In this document: one piece after another, positions 15,401 to 27,710 of the stretch
Layout of the letters: each line of letters starts with the position of its first letter
Position numbering within the stretch: the stretch's first letter is position 1
Source: Hybos culiciformis
Lineage: Eukaryota; Arthropoda; Insecta; Diptera; Hybotidae
NCBI GenBank assembly: GCA_964007475.1
Contig: OZ023273.1
Location: forward strand, 20,695,557-20,759,556
Reading direction: 5' to 3'
Length of the DNA stretch: 64,000 bases
The notes under the pieces: model-generated
Databases searched by the model: none
What the model saw: the letters and a program-made list of their open reading frames with translations, nothing else
What the model was told of the DNA's origin: nothing
Position numbers and translations under genes: made by a program

Positions 15401-16006
15401 ATTCGTCATGTAATTGTCAAAAGTAGCGATTATACAAATATTATTTAAATGATTTTGATCAGAATTTCATATGTGTGCATTTATATAAAATTTATTGAGT
15501 AATTTATCTATAATTGCCATCTTGGCTGCCATCATAAATATTATGATATTATTCTGATTAGATTTGATCTTATTTAGATTTCGAAAATTATAATGGAAAT
15601 AAAATAATAATAAAAAGTAATAAAATATTTTCTGTCTGGTTTATGTCTATAATATTATTTATTTTTTTTATCGTGTTAGTCTCAAAACCATAAATCCCAA
15701 TTGGAGTGAATTTAAATTTAGAATAACGAATCTAAAAAAATAATAATAATAATAATGACATAAATTCCTATTTCATACATTATTATGTGTTATGGGAAAA
15801 AAAATTTTGCAATGCATATGAAAAAAAAATTAAACCAACAAAATAAAACGGGCCATAAAATTTCGTTAGATTCTAAACAAACATAAAATTCACTTGTATC
15901 TTTTGCATGAAAAGTTCAAGCAATCACTGAGAAATCATATTTGTGTTCTTCATACAATTTTTATAAGTTAAAGCTAAGTTGAAAAACAATGAAATTTATC
16001 AGATAC

Positions 16007-16156
16007 AAAATTCTCTAAGAGAGATTTTTTTTTCCTTTTTCATTACTCACTCATACTATAACATTGGTTTTTTTTTTGTTTATGAAGTGTGAGTGAGCCA
16101 CCCGTTTGAATGTATTTGCCCATTGGGTTCTTAAGAGATATCTCTTATAAGAATTT
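16007..16156. repeat. Nested foldback (about 150-bp imperfect hairpin)
   Basis: Outer arms are imperfect inverted repeats: AAAATTCTCTAAGAGA on the left against AAAATTCTTATAAGAGA read inward from the right. Inner arms pair without a gap: CTCACTCATACT (16046-16057) with AGTGTGAGTGAG (16086-16097), 12 pairs with one G-U if transcribed, around a T-rich loop of 28 nt. The right outer arm itself contains the 16-bp perfect palindrome TAAGAGATATCTCTTA. This could be a tiny MITE or a structured RNA. No target duplication is clear. Confidence 0.5.
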
Positions 16157-17721
16157 TCTTTTAGTATATAATTTACTTAACAGATGGTGTAATTGATTTT
16201 AGCGGAAAATTTTTGAAATAATGCTACCATGTATTATTAATAGGGTACACAGTATGATAAGATTAACGTTTTTTTAACGGTAATGTAAAAATGTAACGAA
16301 ATATTTATTTTATCAATAATTCTGAGATTAATGAATGTTAGAGAATTAGAGAAAACGATTCAACTATGTTTGTGTTGTTTTTTTAGAAAGACGTAGCCTC
16401 TAAAAGAGCTCACTTAATAGACGGAAATTTCTCTGAAATATGCTAAATTTAGGAACTGCGGACATGAATACTTAAAAACAGAATATCATAACAAAGTTTA
16501 ATAAGAGTTTTGATACATTTTTTAATTTGACATTTTTTTATTCATATATTTAATCAAAACTTCAAGAATTAAAACTTGATTTCCAAATTTAACCCGTATG
16601 GAAATTAACTTGAATGCTGTATATTAAATAATTAGATTAACTATGAATTTTAATATTAAAAATAAAATATACTTTAAAATATTTTTTGTGATTTTTTATT
16701 AAATTTCAAAATAATTAAATTTTTATTTTGAATTAAAAGGATCTTTTAAAACAGTCAAATTAAAAATTAATTTAAATGATTTTTTTTTTTTGTTCTAATA
16801 TTTATAAATATATTGAAAATGGATCCGACGACATCAAAATACCATTAAATAAAAACTATTAAAGAAATGTTTAGTTGTATACGTATGTATACTATATGTT
16901 GTATGCTTTATAAAACCTATAAATCCGCCCAATATTACTCAAATTTACAAATCTCAACTTTCTCTCGGCCTTTCAACATGATATTAAAAACACAAATTTA
17001 CTATAATCACATAATACAATCGGCCGTAATCATTATACCATTATATATCTTTAAAAATTACTTTTACTAAAATGTCAAAAAGCTGAGACTCCAATATTCT
17101 TGCATCGAGGTTATTAATAGCAAAATTTATTGAGCCCGCACTAATTTTAATTAATACAAACTTTGGCGTCTATATTTATAATTTTTTCCTATACACATAA
17201 TATACGTAACTAATTTTATTTAGAAATATGCAAAATAATGATAATAATCTTTTTAACCACAACTATTATAAATTTTAAAAATAAAAATTATATTTTGCTA
17301 ACCTCACCTTTCAGTCATATCTCATAATTAGTTTCATAATTTTTTCAAATTGTGTTTTATAGAGCTACAGCATGACTAAAGAAAATTATTGTAATATATT
17401 TTACGTACCAAGATTGGATTCGATAAATTTTGAGTTTTCTAGTTCCAGCCTGTCAAAAATGAATAATAATAGTACTAGTGTTTACCATTTTTTGTACTTT
17501 TTGTCGTCGTTAAAAAAATATAATAATAATTTCCCAGAACAAAAAAATGGTTATGGCTGGCAACTTAATATTAATATCAAAAAGAAAGTATTAAAAAAAT
17601 TACCAAAATCATTCATTTTCATTATCTGCATCATTGAAATATATACCCTTCTAAAAGAGTATTTTTTTCATTAATTATTAGTTTTAACAAAATTCTTAGA
17701 AATATAATATGAAATAAAAAG

Positions 17722-17736
17722 AACCGGCCGCCGGTT
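17722..17736. promoter_or_regulatory. GC-rich AACCGGC/GCCGGTT palindrome, Grainyhead-like
   Basis: AACCGGC-C-GCCGGTT has perfect 7-bp arms around one base, in a local background of almost pure A/T. AACCGG and CCGGTT are half-sites of Grainyhead-family factors, which act in insect epidermis. No promoter is visible nearby, so it is only a candidate site. Confidence 0.3.
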
Positions 17737-19039
17737 TCACACTATATTTAAGTATACAATCTTTAAAATTACCACATTTTATAATTCATCCTTTTTATAT
17801 ATATTTTTTTTTTTATTTAAAAAACTTATCACTTAAAAAAGAATTTTTAAAATTTACAGAAAAATTTGATGGCAAACGAAATATTTATGTTAAATCTACG
17901 AGACATTCGAATAATTATTATTTATTTTTTTTTCGACACTCCTCTTCACAAACCGTATTCTTTAGTTATGATATGATAAACGAAAAATATGTCTAGCGCC
18001 AAAAAAAAAAAAAAAAAAGAAGTACATAATATCTATAAGAAAGAAAAATAATAATAAAATAAAGTCCTAAATAAAATAATAAAAAAAAAAATTTGTATCT
18101 TAAAAAAAAAAAAAGCCATATTTTCTTTTCACCCTTATGAACTCTGTGCACCAAAAGAGTGATCAACAACGTCGTATGTCTTTCTTCCATAAAAATACTT
18201 AAAATAATAAAAAATAAGAAAACAAAAAAAAAAACAACATCTCGCGTTTAATGCTATTTTCAGCTCCATCATCGAAAGCAGCACAGCAGCATTAAAATTG
18301 AAAACACAAAATAAAAGTAATCAATTCTCTTAAGATACGTACATACATATAGAATAAGTATGTGAAAAATCTAGACATGTTATTCATGATGAAGAATTGA
18401 TGTTTCTACAATTACACCATCACTTGTACACTATATTCATATTAAGTTACTTTTAATTTTGGATATAGTGTTTTGAATTAAAATTAAATTCTTGGAAAAA
18501 AAAATTTCACTTTATCATCGTACAGATATTTTTTGTTAGGTATGTATATACATGTGTATAGTAGATATATTTTAATGTAATTAAACCAATACATCAAGAA
18601 AAATAGTATAATAATAAGAATCTGATAAAATTTTATAATTTTATTTTTATAAAAGAATTATAGCTAGAAATTAAGCTGATTATACTTCAAATTTTTGAAT
18701 ATTATAACATTTAGGTATCTGGCATTTTTTGGGATTTGACAACACCATAATGCTCTATACTCTACTTGTATATAAACTCTTTGTAGCTAATATTGAACTT
18801 CGTTTTAAGAAGGTTTCATACCTTCAAAAATGTGAAGCTTATGAGGAACCCGAATATACCTCCCTGACGAGATACTTCAGGTTGGTCTCATAAGCAGATG
18901 AAATTCATGATCTAAATGTACCCAATTGGTAAAATAAATAGAAAAAATACCATTAAAAAATTATGTAGGCAAAGGTCCATTATCTTACTCATCAAAGTGA
19001 AAATGAACTGACACACCAAAAAAAAGTATATTTTTTTAG

Positions 19040-19249
19040 GCTTTAGTTCGTTTATTGATAAATTAATTCACATTCTCATTAGTTCGAAAAGTAAAATTGG
19101 AAAATATTGGCCCTTTTACAAAATTTTTGAAGACTGAAGTCAACTTCTAAAAATAATTGAATTAGTTATTTTTAACAATAATATTAATTTTGAAGATTTA
19201 GTTCATCGATTGATTAATTATTTCATTTTCGATTTTAATGAGTTCGTTC
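19040..19249 (+). repeat. Diverged repeats of a TTTAGTTCRTYGATTGAT-like unit
   Basis: The segment at about 19040-19089 (ctttagttcgtttattgata and onward to attagttcg) is echoed at about 19194-19249 (atttagttcatcgattgatt and onward to tgagttcg), with a shorter third echo at 19263-19290. The copies are too diverged for a recent duplication. The repeated TTGAT/TGATTAAT words are homeodomain/Exd-type sites. Confidence 0.35.
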
Positions 19250-22200
19250 ATTTTTGTTTTGATGATTTAGTTTGTGATAAGTTAGTTTATGAAGCCGGCG
19301 ATAGATATAATGCCTAAAACAAATTTCAAACTTAAAATACCTATAATTTTAAACATACCAGGGTTACTGTACTTAAAGCATTATTTAAAAAAAAACAAAA
19401 AATTTATTCAATCGAAAATTTCAACAAAAGCAAAATCCTTCAACACCCAAGTATATTGTTCTAGATACCTACGTAAAGTTACATACCTAATAAAAATAAA
19501 GCTAAAAGATTATAAAAATAATAAAAAAATATATATATACCTAGAGATGTAAAATAACTGAAATTCATGAAAATATAATATCAGCTTTAGCTTTTATATT
19601 TAATTTTTTTTTTTTTTAACATAAAACATTTTTTTTTTTTGTATACATTTTTCGGTTTTGATAAAATAGAAATTCTTATTTGATTTTTATCTTCAATCTT
19701 CATGTACATGTATAAAGTCGTATTGTATTCAAAGCACAAATACATTCACACATGAATCAACCTCGCATCTATATATATTTAAAAAATAAAATTGCCATCA
19801 TAAGAAAAACAAGAAAGAAAAAAAATTATTTTGAATTTATTTATGTTGCGTATAGCGGATAGATACTAAATTATAAGCTCCGCCTTTTTTATAATGGCCG
19901 ATATCAGAAAATTGCTAAAGAAAACTCATTTTTTTAAATATGGTATATATTCACCATAAGTTAGTATTGATTTTTTTAACATCATTAAACATCGGTTGTT
20001 TCTAAATTTTTTAAGTTTAATGAAAATGATTTTTTTTTTTATTTTTAAAAAATTTATTCAAAAAAAAAAAAATTATTTAAAAATAAAGCAAAAATAAATT
20101 TATCAAATTGTATTTATGCACATGCAGTAAGTATAAAATTTTCTACAACCGGCGTGGCGGCGGCAGATTGAAAGAAAGCCTTTTATTAATTTCATTGAAT
20201 GGGGTTTTGAAGTTTCTGCGAATAAAGTTATTAAGCTGAAATTCCAAATCACAGTCGTTTAAATATGTTTTTTATTTAGGTATTTATAAAAATTTGAAGT
20301 TTTTAGATTAAAGTAATTTAACTTAACGCTGGAGAAAAATAATTGGGAAGATATTACTACGAAAGGATAATTTTGTGTCGAAAGTTTTATATACCATAAT
20401 AAAAACACCGGCGCAACGTCAACAAAAAAAAAATTTCGGCTTTTGCATTTTTTAAAACTTTTTTTAAGTTTCAAGTTAAAATTCAATAAGAAGTTATGAA
20501 TAAAATGCTCTCTGCGTGCGGCAGAAATAGTTTATAACGTTTTTCAATTGGGACAATGACTTTTCCGCAGCTTGTAAGGTTAAAATTTTTCTTCGTTCAC
20601 TGAAAGTTAATAGATAAACGTCGTAGTAGGAACCTAAAAATTATTAGCCTGGGTGTCTACCTAATAATAAGAACTGGTGATTGAAAATGGATTTTTATCA
20701 AAATTAGTACGAAGAGAGAGTGATTGTACGCGATTAAAAAAAATTTTAATGATGAAGTAGGTATTTTAAAAGGAAATTAAAAAAACATGCACCTCACTGC
20801 AGTGCTGTTATATTATTTATTGAAAATATCAAAACTAACTTATTTTATGAAATTAACACTAAAAATTACAAACGGACTGCCAAGTTATTTCATTTATTTA
20901 TTTTTAAACAGACATTTTTTTGATGTTTTTTGATTATGTCTTCAGAAATTTTTTATATAAACTGTTTTACTGCAAAAACGATCTCATACTGGAAAGTTAC
21001 ATTGTTTTAATAGGAAGTGTCGTCTTCTTATATTATTTTTTGATTATAGAAAGTTAATTGGTATTACATTTTTAGCAAAAATATCTTCAGAAAATTACTT
21101 TAAATTTAGTAATTTTAGAAAAAAAATGTTAACTCGTTTTTCCTTCAATGGCTATTAATGTTAATTTTAATTTGATATGAAACTAAAATTGCCTTTGAAA
21201 CTTAGCAAATCACCGACTGAATAATTGAAAATTATAAATTTTAAATTGTTTTATTTCATTAAAACTGATGCACTCATTAATGATATATGTATATCGTAGA
21301 TGAAACATAGCTTAAAGACAATTTATATAACATACTTTTTTTCCCGAAATGATGTATATGATATTCTCATAATAATTTAGTCAATGAATGAATGGACTAT
21401 ATGTAACTGTACAGCTTAGTTTAACATACTACTAAAACTTTGTTTTATACTAAATGGCTTATCTACTACAGTTATAAATTGTACTAAAACTTTTCCTTTT
21501 TTAATAAATTTTAAATTCAGAGATAAATTCTCTACAAACTTGAATAATTATAAAATTTTCGTTATATTTAATATATGTAAATTGTTTTTACCTCAAAAAA
21601 AAATTAATTGATAATTTCAAAAAACTTCAAAGCATTGGCAACACTTTAAACAATTTAACCGAAATATATCTTATTTACAAATATTTTGACCGAAAGTTGA
21701 AAAAAAAAAAAATTCTAAAAGAAAATATTAACAAAAAAAAAAGATTTATATATCTGCTAAAAATTTGAATTTCACGAAACTAAAACCCTTTTATAAACAA
21801 AGAAAATATTGCTCTAGTTTAAATTGCACAACATTTCCTTTTTTCTAACAATACAAGTCATAAATCTTTTTGTATTATTTTTGTTCAGAAATACTTTGAT
21901 CTATTTTTAAGACTGTACGGAAAATTTATTGAAAAGGTATTAAGTTGTATATGTACATATTTTTATATATCTGTAAGTAAAAAACTGAAACAATGTTTTT
22001 TGTTTTGAAGCAAATTCAATGGGTTACGTCCTAGAGTACCTAATCCACAAAGAATCTGTTAAAAATAATCAATATTAAAACATGTTTGTAATTTCTGTAG
22101 TGCGTTTAAATTTAAAAGATTTAATCTTTAAATTAGTTGTTCAACTTTTTATGCGAAGTTAAATCAATGGCTTGATTTGAATGTGAAACAAAAATTATGA

Positions 22201-23060
22201 AAATATTCTTATTAAAATTTGTATAAAATAGAATGAATAATGAAAAAAATTATATCTCTTGGATCTAAAGTACTTGGAGGTAAATTCCTTTAAATTATGT
22301 ATGAGAAGCTATAATAACTCGATACGTTTGTCAAAATAAACGTTGTATAGAAAATAATAACTCAGATGCAATAAAACGTAAATTATAGGAACCTGATCTT
22401 TATGATCATCACTATTTTCAAGTAAAAATTGTACATAATACAGAAAACGTTCTTTAGTTTCTAACATAGGTAAAAGTTGCACACCTTACTAAAAAAAAAT
22501 TATTTATTTCTTTTTCACGTCACATCAAACAGTATGATAACTAGAAAAAAGGTTGGTATCTGTTTTACTTCCAAACTAAAAATATTAGGTATACAATTTA
22601 TATTATTTATACAATTTAAGTTCCCTAAAAAAAATATTTTTAGGAATAAAATTTATATATTTTTATTAAAATTACTAAAAATATTATCTTATTCTATATC
22701 GTTTTACCAACTTTCATTTCTAAAAAAAATAATTGAATATATATTGAGCTATTATATACATATTGTTTAAATCATGCAAATAAATTATTAATGAACAATT
22801 AAAAAAAATAGAAAAAAAAAGCCTCGTTTGCATAATTTACTGCTTCAATAAAATGATTTGTAGAAAATAAATAAATTTCACATTATATTCTTATTAGCTC
22901 TTAGTTAATTTATTTATAAACTAAAACAAAATTCACGTTAATTTCAATATTACTAGAAATTTAAATATTATTTTTTATTGGTATTGGGATTAAAATACAG
23001 ACTTGTGTGAAAACGAGTCATATAAAATATAATAGTCATTTTTTTTTTGTTTCTTTTTAT

Positions 23061-23635
23061 AGAAGAGGGCACGAGTTGTGGGTCGGGTTTTGTTCCCGGC
23101 CTATAAGTCATAAATTAGCAAAATAAAGTATGTAGTACTTGTACATTGTTGGAAAGGTTATGTCCAAACGCAACTTTTCAGCGAAGAAAGTATAGTGATT
23201 AAAAAAACTCAAAAAATGTTACGACCATTTTTGTGACCAAACTAACGACATTTGACACTTATGTACGATGTATATTCTATACAGTAGAAAAAAATGGTGA
23301 CTCACAACCCAAGACGCCATGACTCGTATATCATCACAATGCCATATCAATTCGAAGAATATAAGATTTAATTTAAACTAAATGTTAATGCATTCAACTC
23401 ACCGTTTACGAATCATTCACTCAACAAAATGGAACTTTGAATAAATTTTAAAAACACTTTTTTTATCGATTTTCACACACGGTTTATACAGCTTGTATAA
23501 GAAATACGTTCATTCACTTCGGCGTTCGCTTAAAAACTACCTGGTTTGACAGTACATAGATAAATCAGCCATTTTTGCATGACAGAGAAAATCAGTTGAC
23601 CCACAACACAACCCGACCCACACGACCCCTCTCCA
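23061..23635. mobile_element. MITE-like element with GC-rich terminal inverted repeats
   Basis: The left end contains TGTGGGTCGGGTTTTGTT (23077-23094) and the right end, read on the minus strand, TGTGGGTCGGGTTGTGTT, matching at 17 of 18 positions. Both are followed outward by an AGAGGG-type run. A weaker related word (GACTCACAACCCAAGAC) occurs internally near 23299. The interior (about 575 bp overall) is less AT-rich than its flanks and contains no long ORF. I could not define a target site duplication or assign a superfamily. Confidence 0.6.
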
Positions 23636-26325
23636 TTACAAAAATACAAATAAAAAAATAAGTACAAACAAGACAGCGCTGATTGTCACATTCTTAAAGC
23701 TGGATGAGAAAAACATTAGCTCGCTAAAATATCGAATGCGACTCATAACTTGAGAAGCGCCTTGATATTTTCGATTATTAAAATAAGAATACGGAATTTA
23801 TTGAATTTCATGATTTAAATTAGAAAAACTATTTTCACTAGAATTTCGAGTAAGGGATGATCCATTGAACACAAATCAAACTTCTTAATGATAGTTTTAT
23901 TAAAACAATGTCTTAATAAAGTATGAAATCTTAAGCTAACAAATCCAATTAAATATTATATATGAGCAAATTATTTGTTCAGGACCTAATTTCCAAAGTG
24001 TAAAAAATGTTGACCGATTTATTTATTTAAGTTCAGATAAAAACAATTTCTTATATTTTTTGATTGATAAGAAAAATGTTTCGGAATATATAAAGTGGCG
24101 CAATTTATATAAATATTATTGTTTGAACTTAATTGTAAAAAAATCAACGTAGAAATATCAAAAACTCTATAATGAGGCCTCATTTATGTTTTGTAAATTA
24201 TTAGGTAAACCTTAATATTGAATGAAACTTTATAAATATATGTACATACCTTATTATTTTATTAACAATTGGTTCAAGTTAAAAATTACATCATAATTTT
24301 TTGTTAAAAAAAAAGAAACTTTTTTTTAATAAGTAATTTTTATAAACAGATTTAACAAAAAAAAATAACTTGTTTTTAAGAAAAAAAAAATCACGTTTTT
24401 ATATTTATTATTTATTTATTTTTATTTTATTTATTTTTTTTCACAAATTACATTCAAATTTAATTTTACATAAAAGTTTAAAAAAAAAATAAATAGAGAA
24501 AAAAAAATTCTTATTTGATTTCATTTTTCATCATCATTACAATAATAATAAGTCGAGCCGAAAGAAGAAAAACACATATAGAAGGAAAAAACCTCATTTC
24601 CGCGAAAGAAAAATAAATCTCTCTGGAAATGAAAACAAGTTTTTTTTTTGTTTTGTTTTTATTTTTATTTATTTTTTTGTTTATTTTTTTTTTTGACACG
24701 AATGTTTATTAAACATTTATTTTTATTATTTTTTTTTGTACTTTTTTTTTACTTTTTTTTTTTTGTTATTTTTTCATCAGAATGAATTATTAACACAATA
24801 ACTGTCAGTTCATTGTTATGTTTGTTTTCTTTTCTTTCTTTTTTTTTCTAAACAATTTTTTTCTTTTCTAAACATCACACAAAACTATGAATAAATTTTT
24901 GTTTACATTTTGAAAGAAAAAAAAAAAAGAAAAAAATCCGAAAGCATATGGAAAACTTTTTTCGTAATTTTTAAATGTTGAATGAAAATTTTTTTTATTC
25001 AAATTAGAATTTTCACAGAATAATGTTTTTTTTTTTTTTTGACAGTAAGATTGAATAAAAATAAAAATATATATATTTTTATTTTTAATTTATTTATTTT
25101 AATTTTTTATTTTTTTGTAAAAGATAAGAATTAGACACAACAAAAAAAAAAAATGAAAAGATAAATATCGCAGGAAGGACTTCTGATAGAAAACTGTCCA
25201 AAAAAATATTTTCTTATTTTGAAATAACTCGCCGCGGAATCTCTTTATTTATTTTTTTTTTGTTTTTTTTTTTTTTTATTTTATTTAATGCTTATTTCTT
25301 CTCCACCACAATTTGTTATTTTTTTTCTTTTTCGATTTTGTTCTTCATAATAAATATATACAACAAGTCTGTCATTTATATTTTTATGCACATTATATGC
25401 ACAGAGAAATATACGGAAAGTACAGACTAAAAAAACAAAAAAAAAACAAAAAAAATAAAACACAAAATAAGTCAAAAATGTTAAAAGTGGCAAAGTTAAA
25501 ACCAAAAAAGATATTTTCGTGAAAAAATTATAACGAAACAAAAAAGAATTTTTTTTTCTGTATTTTCTCTCCTCTGTTGCGGCACACAAAATTGAACAGC
25601 ACAAAACTTATAAAACCTAATATGCCAATCTATAATCTTGTTGTATTTTTTTTCTCTACCTACATACCATATCAACAGAAAAAAAAAAAAAAGAAACACA
25701 AAAATGTTTTTTTTTTATATATGTACATATTTATTTTTTTTTTTTTGTATATTTTCCTTCCATCCATCCACAATGAATTGAAATGAGAAATCATCCATTT
25801 GTGCTATGTACAAGAAGAAATAAATAATAATAAAATTTTTATTATGTTGTTATACAGCTTTATTCTTCTGATATGTACAAGGGGAGAGTTAATAATGGAT
25901 GAATATTTTCTTCTGTTTTTTTTTTTTTTTTTTTACATATTTATATGTTTTATAATACGTCTATAATACACAACATCGAATTTTGATACTATATTACAAT
26001 ATTTTTTATAAGAAAAAAAGAAAAAAAAAAAACAACAAAAATTCAACTTTAAATACTATGGAAGACGAAGTTTATTTAGGAATAAAAAAAAAAAAGAAAC
26101 CAAAATTTTATAAAAAAAATATATCCAGAAAAAGGAAATAAATTTTCTATAAAAAAAGCGATATTACACTAGTATAATTTTAATAATAATTTTTCTAAAT
26201 GCTAATTGAGTATCGAATGAACTTTCCCTTCGGCTTGTGAAACAAAAATTTTATTCTTCATTACCTATGCATATAAAGTTTCAGTCCAAATTACTATACA
26301 CTGTTTTTTTTTCATTTCTATTATG
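23636..26325. other. Non-coding region, T-homopolymer-rich
   Basis: No gene is supportable. From about 24.3 to 26.0 kb the + strand is dominated by long T runs broken by short A runs. Open frames there on both strands are low-complexity Phe/Lys strings. One AAGTGGCGC core lies at 24093-24101 (listed separately). Confidence 0.55.
24093..24101 (+). promoter_or_regulatory. CTCF-like core (AAGTGGCGC)
   Basis: The word differs by one base from AGGTGGCGC, the core I know for the Drosophila CTCF insulator protein. Flanks are AT-rich. Binding is unproven; the interest lies in recurrence of TGGCGC across this Hox region. Confidence 0.3.
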
Positions 26326-26893
26326 CAGGGATGGCCAACACGTCGATCGCGATCGATCGGTCGATTCCGAACAAATTTTTGGTCGATCAATCGGTTGGAG
26401 ATGAAGCAAATAGTTACAAACGTTAACACTGCTTATTCAATCTTATTATTTCACATCATTTTGATGTGTGTCCTTTTCCTCTTAAAAACGATTCATATCT
26501 ATTGTTCTAAAAAATTAAGGTAATAAAAAAAAAATAGGTTGGATGAAAGCATATCTCTAAAAACTAATGTAATCTTAATCTTAAATACCAAAGAATTTGA
26601 GGAAGATTTAAGAATAGCCGAATCATAAATAGTAATCCAAAATTACCAAAAGTAGCAAATATTTGACTCAAGATTTATTAATATTCGCTCAGACTGGATT
26701 GAGCTAAATTATGAATGCTTGGTTGAAGACATGCAGCCTTCCTTTTAAATTTAATATATGTTTTTGTGTAATTTCACCGTTCTCACTTGTATGTGTATTG
26801 AATGTGTTTAATATCAATATTTTATAAGGTCGATCACGACACATTTTATAAAAAATTAGTCGATTTTACATATAATGAAGTTGGCCACCCCTG
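26326..26893. mobile_element. hAT-like non-autonomous element
   Basis: The termini are CAGGGATGGCCAAC on the left and, read inward on the minus strand, CAGGGGTGGCCAAC on the right (13 of 14). CAGGG(G/A)TGGCCAAC-type ends are characteristic of hAT elements in animals. Subterminal TCGATC/GATCGA words are concentrated in both ends (GTCGATCGCGATCGATCGGT on the left, GGTCGATCACGAC on the right). The element is 568 bp with no recognisable transposase. The expected 8-bp target duplication is not evident. The flanks instead extend the inverted repeat outward (TATTATG / TATAATG), so the exact ends could lie a few bases further out. Confidence 0.65.
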
Positions 26894-27701
26894 CATTATA
26901 TTATTCACTTTCAGTTTATCAAATTGTTTTTAAAAAGTTTTAATCTTTAAATAAAACTAAGAGACTTTATTAAGATGCTTTATGCGCGATAAAAAAAAAT
27001 TACGAAATACAAGAAAACGTCCATATTAAAAGTTAAATGTTGAAAGCTGTATGAATAATTGAACAACACTCATAATCTTTGATTATAACAATCAAAATAA
27101 TTACTTCACGTGTAATACACTCTTTTAGCATGTATTTTAACATAAGAATTCGTTTTCTAAAGATTTTTCCTTGTCATGCAAATGAAAATACATATTTGAA
27201 TAAATTTATGAAAAAAACATTTTTTTTGTATCAAAAGAACTCAAGAATTTATTTTCAAAGTATACTGAAAGTTCACTATAAAAGTCCATTATAATATGAG
27301 GTCTTGAATTTTTTTTTAAACATTTAACACACATGCAACGTAAGTTTATTCTAACAAGGATATATAAAATATATTTTTAATAGGTATATAACTTTTATGT
27401 TAAAATGTTAATTTTATCAATGTATTTGTAACATTTATCCTCAAGCAAGTTGAACATTTTATTAATTTTATGAAAAATCAATAATTGAATTTATATGTAT
27501 GTACAAACATAGAGATAGCTTCAAAACTTTTGTATTGAACTATTATAATATCAATAATAATTCTAAAATATATTTTTGCTGTAGATTTTTAAAAGAAATA
27601 TTAAGAACTTTGTATATCATGCTAATTTTTTTATTGAAATTAGTTATAATATTCATTTCGATGTTTATCTGAAAGATACGCACAGACACCCTTTTTTCCT
27701 C

Positions 27702-27710
27702 GCGCCACTT
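27702..27710 (-). promoter_or_regulatory. CTCF-like core (AAGTGGCGC on the minus strand)
   Basis: It lies in the context CTCGCGCCACTT on the + strand, sharing CTCGCGCCAC with the site at 43138-43146. It is a candidate insulator-protein site only. Confidence 0.3.

Larger units (their letters stand above)
12233..23060. other. AT-rich non-coding region
   Basis: No gene is supportable. Contents are simple repeats, a foldback at about 16.0-16.16 kb, a GC-rich palindrome at 17.72 kb, diverged repeats at 19.04-19.25 kb, and a patch of raised GC at about 20.14-20.66 kb (around GGCGTGGCGGCGGCAG) that may be an old repeat but shows no termini. The reading frames at 15101-15289, 17372-17674 and 20259-20486 show no recognisable domain. 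Confidence 0.55.

Noticed and set aside
20140..20660. G+C-raised patch as a transposon or exon
   Set aside because: No matching inverted or direct termini, and no conserved protein in six frames. Left as an unexplained patch.
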